Assembly: GCA_022572905.1 (NCBI GenBank)
Contig: JACZUZ010000035.1
Coordinates: 1 to 10,190, forward strand
Direction: 5' to 3'
DNA length: 10,190 nt
Source: Candidatus Zixiibacteriota bacterium
GTDB lineage: Bacteria; Zixibacteria; MSB-5A5; GN15; JACZUZ01
Part shown: positions 7,879-10,190 of the stretch, piece after piece
How the letters are laid out: each line of letters begins with the position of its first letter
How positions within the stretch are numbered: the first letter of the stretch is position 1
The notes under the pieces: model-generated
The model's database searches: none
The model's input: only the letters and a program-made list of their open reading frames with translations
Told to the model about the DNA's origin: nothing
Program-made: the position numbers and the translations under genes

Positions 7879-9179
7879 AATACATCCTCCCCAAACTCAA
7901 GATAGAAACGTGAACCCTCATCGCTACGACCGAATGTCGTGCGAAGAATCACACCGTCCTTCTGCCAGACCCGTATTCCGAGCCCGTATGAGCTATTCCA
8001 GTTACGAAATTCGAAATCATCTTGTAAATCATTGAATACTTGTCCATAATCGAAGAATAAGAACGCGTCCACAGTCATCCAAATAGGATAGCGGTATTCT
8101 GCTGTAAGAAGCGCCAATCCATTATCTCTGAATCGATCTGTGCGGAATCCCCGCAGGTTTTTCTGGCCGCCGAGAGTTGGAAGCAGATAAAAGGGGAAAT
8201 CAGGCGAGGCGTCGGCGTATTCGACAGACTCTATTAGAACACGAAACGCTAAAGTTCGTTTGCGATACAATTCAAAAAATCTCCACATGTCCAAACGAAC
8301 TGTCGCCGCTTTTAGATCATCCGTTCGATCTACTCCACGAACATAATGAATCGAAAAACTTTCGACTCCACCTTTTGTCGGTTTGCTGGGATGATTGCGG
8401 CTATCATGAAAAAGCTCAACTCCAAGCGACCACAGTCGCGCTGAGCGAATATCGGCGGTGTCAAGAGCGAATTTTGTAGCTATAGTGTCAATACGTCCCT
8501 TGAGATTTGGATCGTCTCCGTCGAAGAGATTCGCTACGGTGTATTGAAAAACGGGACTTACTGTAATTCCCGAGCGCGGTCGAAATTCGACGCTAATTCG
8601 AGCCGCTGTATTTTCAAGCGTATAGGCGACTTTGTCTTTGCGGAATGTTGAATCACCGATTCCGTAGAATCTCTCGCGCTTTTCGTTTGTGTATCTCACC
8701 GTGGCTCTTAATCCGGTATTCTGACCCAGGAGAGATGGGTTCCAGAATTTCAAATAGTGATCCTGATATTCATTTGTAGAATATGAACCCTTGAGGAATA
8801 GATAATCTTCTGAAGAGTCCGGCCTGATCAAGGCTAGTTTTGCGCCCAATTCCAATCCGGAGTTGGATCCATATGAGAATTTAGGAGTTAAAGCCCCGCG
8901 TTCGCGCCTGCTTCTAAATTTCTGAGCGATTCGGATTCCCTCGGAAGCAACCTCAGTGGTTACCCAGAGTCCTCCTTTGATAACATAGAAAGGTAATGTC
9001 AGAAGCTCCTCTATTATATCAAGAGGTCCCAGGTGATCTTTCTGGGGCGGTGGATCTATTGGCCGTGCTTCTGTTGTGTCAGGAGCGCTTGCCAGAGCCA
9101 GCCCCGTAGTAGCGGTTAGAAACGGAAATGTCACCACCATAAAGATTGCCACGGTGAGAGCCATAAATATTCGATTCAT
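7875..9179 (-). CDS. Omp85/BamA-like outer-membrane beta-barrel protein without POTRA domains
   Basis: This is a 434-residue protein with a Sec signal peptide (MNRIFMALTV start, likely cleavage near ALA-S, residue 30). A short amphipathic segment (about 44-75) follows, and the rest consists of alternating beta strands typical of a surface-antigen D15/Omp85 barrel. The family's conserved loop-6 motif is seen as LRGF (residues 342-345, in GGQKNLRGFRTDRF), followed by LLTAEYRYPI and a DAFLFFDYGQVF strand. No POTRA repeats fit in the short N-terminal region, so this is a barrel-only member and not BamA or TamA proper. The frame is open to an upstream ATG at 9308. I prefer ATG 9179 because the signal peptide starts there, AAGGAG lies 13 bases before it, and a good promoter falls inside the would-be extension. 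It heads the operon and is translationally coupled to the lipoprotein, which suggests the two act together at the outer membrane. Confidence 0.85.
   Translation of the reverse strand: MNRIFMALTVAIFMVVTFPFLTATTGLALASAPDTTEARPIDPPPQKDHLGPLDIIEELLTLPFYVIKGGLWVTTEVASEGIRIAQKFRSRRERGALTPKFSYGSNSGLELGAKLALIRPDSSEDYLFLKGSYSTNEYQDHYLKFWNPSLLGQNTGLRATVRYTNEKRERFYGIGDSTFRKDKVAYTLENTAARISVEFRPRSGITVSPVFQYTVANLFDGDDPNLKGRIDTIATKFALDTADIRSARLWSLGVELFHDSRNHPSKPTKGGVESFSIHYVRGVDRTDDLKAATVRLDMWRFFELYRKRTLAFRVLIESVEYADASPDFPFYLLPTLGGQKNLRGFRTDRFRDNGLALLTAEYRYPIWMTVDAFLFFDYGQVFNDLQDDFEFRNWNSSYGLGIRVWQKDGVILRTTFGRSDEGSRFYLEFGEDVL
7885..7892 (-). promoter_or_regulatory. Strong ribosome binding site for the lipoprotein gene, inside the barrel gene's end
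   Basis: The minus strand reads GGGGAGGA ending 6 bases before the ATG at 7878. It lies within the last codons of the upstream barrel gene, whose TGA overlaps the ATG. This fixes the lipoprotein start and points to translational coupling and matched production of the two proteins. Confidence 0.75.
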
Positions 9180-9192
9180 GAGGGTTTTCTTG

Positions 9193-9198
9193 CTCCTT
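9193..9198 (-). promoter_or_regulatory. Ribosome binding site supporting the barrel start at 9179
   Basis: AAGGAG on the minus strand is separated from ATG 9179 by 13 bases. That is slightly long, but no other start codon lies between them. It supports the shorter start over the open upstream ATG at 9308. Confidence 0.6.
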
Positions 9199-9224
9199 TT
9201 TGCATAGTTTGAGCGTCGGCGAGA

Positions 9225-9253
9225 TATATAGCGCTCGAAAAAGAACCCGTCAA
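9225..9253 (-). promoter_or_regulatory. Sigma70-like promoter of the envelope operon
   Basis: The minus strand has TTGACG (9253-9248), a 17-base spacer, and TATATA (9230-9225). The -35 matches consensus at 5 of 6, the -10 at 4 of 6, and the spacing is ideal. Transcription would begin near 9218 and give a leader of about 38 bases before ATG 9179. This is the best promoter in the window, and it lies inside the longer reading frame that begins at 9308. Confidence 0.6.
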
Positions 9254-9322
9254 GCGGCGCCTTACCGTCAAAATTATCCAAAATCTTTCCAGATCGGAAT
9301 CCACTCAAAAAGCGGTCCCTGT

Positions 9323-9352
9323 CTTGCTATGTTTTGCTATGTCTTGGAATAC
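9323..9352. repeat. 10-bp-period direct repeats in the divergent intergenic region
   Basis: Two near-perfect 10-base units, cttgctatgt (9323-9332) and tttgctatgt (9333-9342), are followed by a partial third, cttggaatac (9343-9352). The 10-base period is close to one helical turn, so copies would face the same side of the DNA. They lie about 70 bases upstream of the operon's -35 and about 95 bases upstream of archease, and could be a regulator site. No known operator is recognised. Confidence 0.35.
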
Positions 9353-9444
9353 CATCTGAAATAGTCTAGGTTGGGGAGCGCTTACGCGCATGATTGAGGC
9401 GACAGTCAGATATTGGTCTCTTTTGGGCGTAAATATTGAATGTT

Positions 9445-9861
9445 ATGTGGAATTACGAAATAGAAGAACACACCGCCGATATCCGCCTCGGAGTTCAAGC
9501 GGACACTCTTGAAGAGCTTTTCGCCGGCGCTCTGAAGTGTCTGAGTGAATTGATTCTGGCACAACAGCCAGCGAAGTCGGATATTGGCGATGTCCGCGAG
9601 GAAATCTATGTTAAAAGCGAAGACAGGACAGCATTAATGATTGACTTCCTCTCCGAAGCCCTGACCCTTTCCCATTGCAATATGGTTGTGTATCGAGAGC
9701 TCGAAATTCTGGAAATATCCCCCACCGAATTGTCAGCGATTATATCAGGTAGGCCAACGGAGAGTTTTGATCGTGATGTAAAAGCTGTGACTTATCATGG
9801 CGCGGAAGTGGCGGGAAAAGAGGGTGACGGTTTCGCGGTTGAGATAGTGCTGGACATTTGA
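9445..9861 (+). CDS. Archease, activator of the RtcB RNA ligase
   Basis: This 138-residue protein matches the archease family in length and pattern. It opens MWNYEIEEHTADIRL, with the signature HTAD motif (D12), and ends GFAVEIVLDI (D137). In characterised archeases, Asp residues at these two ends take part in metal binding. Archease speeds guanylylation of RtcB and allows multiple turnovers in joining RNA 2',3'-cyclic phosphate or 3'-phosphate ends to 5'-OH ends. The rtcB gene follows 98 bp downstream, as expected for a functional pair. I place the start at ATG 9445. An in-frame TTG at 9436 adds three residues and sits better relative to the weak GGGCG at 9425, so it remains possible. No convincing promoter was found. 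The best candidate, TTGCTA at 9334 with TGAAAT at 9357, is weak. Confidence 0.92.
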   Translation: MWNYEIEEHTADIRLGVQADTLEELFAGALKCLSELILAQQPAKSDIGDVREEIYVKSEDRTALMIDFLSEALTLSHCNMVVYRELEILEISPTELSAIISGRPTESFDRDVKAVTYHGAEVAGKEGDGFAVEIVLDI

Positions 9862-9959
9862 GAGAGCGCTGGATATTGTGATAGCGTGGATTTTTGAAGT
9901 CAGTATTCCCATGCGGCTTCCAAGTCGTTGATTAGGTAATCAAATCGGGAAAATTCGCA

Positions 9960-10190
9960 ATGAGCGGAAAATTTAAGTTCACAAAAATAACCCCAAACGT
10001 CTGGGAAATTTCCAGCGATTCGCGAGAAGACATGCGCGTATCGGCTCGTTTGTACGCTTCGAGCGCCATGCTGGAAAGCGCCTTTGCGGATAAAACAATA
10101 GAACAACTGGTCAATGTCTCCACACTACCCGGAATAGTCGGTAATTCGCTGGCTATGCCCGACGCACATGAGGGATATGGATTCCCGATT
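9960..10190 (+). CDS. rtcB: RtcB-type RNA ligase, N-terminal 77 codons (runs off the window)
   Basis: The frame opens at ATG 9960 with [17 protein letters not shown] and reaches the family motif [15 protein letters not shown] (63-77) exactly at the window edge. This matches the start of bacterial RtcB, which joins RNA ends through a GTP-dependent, Mn-requiring histidine-guanylate intermediate. The metal-binding Asp-Cys motif (DxGCG) and the guanylylated histidine lie beyond the visible part, so catalytic competence cannot be judged. An in-frame TAG at 9933 and no other start codon fix the start at 9960. The ribosome site is weak (GGGA about 9 bases before the ATG). Archease lies immediately upstream on the same strand, so the two probably form an RNA-repair or tRNA-ligation operon. 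Confidence 0.93.
   Translation, partial: MSGKFKFTKITPNVWEISSDSREDMRVSARLYASSAMLESAFADKTIEQLVNVSTLPGIVGNSLAMPDAHEGYGFPI

Noticed and set aside
7875..9308. 477-residue version of the barrel protein starting at ATG 9308
   Set aside because: The extra 43 residues would bury the signal peptide, and a strong promoter and ribosome site lie inside them.
9866..9895. Terminator-like hairpin after archease (gcgct/agcgt, then a run of five T)
   Set aside because: The stem is only 5 pairs with a G-T wobble and a 12-base loop, and it would separate archease from its partner rtcB.
9445..10190. Archease and RtcB as a novel system
   Set aside because: This is a well-characterised RNA-repair pair, and its arrangement here is ordinary.

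Overview
The window has mid GC by eye (just under half) and encodes a cell-envelope gene cluster on the minus strand and an RNA-repair pair on the plus strand. An Omp85-type outer-membrane barrel and an exported lipoprotein indicate a Gram-negative (diderm) bacterium. The transporter-HEAT-cyclic-nucleotide-domain fusion and the archease/RtcB pair would fit an FCB-group candidate phylum such as Zixibacteria. That placement is a guess from gene content, and no rRNA or other marker is present.

Layout, right to left on the minus strand: a sigma70-like promoter (about 9225-9253) drives a probable four-gene operon. Gene 1 (7875-9179) is an Omp85/BamA-like barrel without POTRA domains. Gene 2 (6088-7878) overlaps it by ATGA and is a lipoprotein with protein-kinase-like motifs (K183, HxDxKxxN at 310-317, DFG at 337-339). 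Gene 3 (4753-6033) is a signal-peptide protein whose N-terminal half looks like a degenerate RelA/SpoT synthetase fold and whose C-terminus carries an AG...SGHY module. Gene 4 (1503-4745) is a nucleotide-transporter-like (ADP/ATP carrier, TLC/Npt type) membrane protein fused to HEAT-like repeats and a degenerate cyclic-nucleotide-binding domain. After a 153-bp gap come a stand-alone response-regulator receiver (924-1349) and a membrane-anchored PAS sensor (1-821, cut by the window edge), probably a two-component pair.

On the plus strand, divergent from the operon, lie archease (9445-9861) and the first 77 codons of rtcB (9960 to the window edge). Together they form the standard RNA 3'-phosphate ligase and its activating cofactor.

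The part most worth attention is the four-gene operon. It combines an outer-membrane barrel, an envelope protein with kinase-fold motifs, an exported RelA/SpoT-like protein lacking key catalytic residues, and a nucleotide-carrier-like transporter with an intracellular sensor-like tail. This suggests, by inference only, an uncharacterised envelope system that handles nucleotides or phosphoryl groups. No tRNA, rRNA, CRISPR array, insertion sequence or convincing terminator was seen. No gene-free stretch exceeds about 260 bases.
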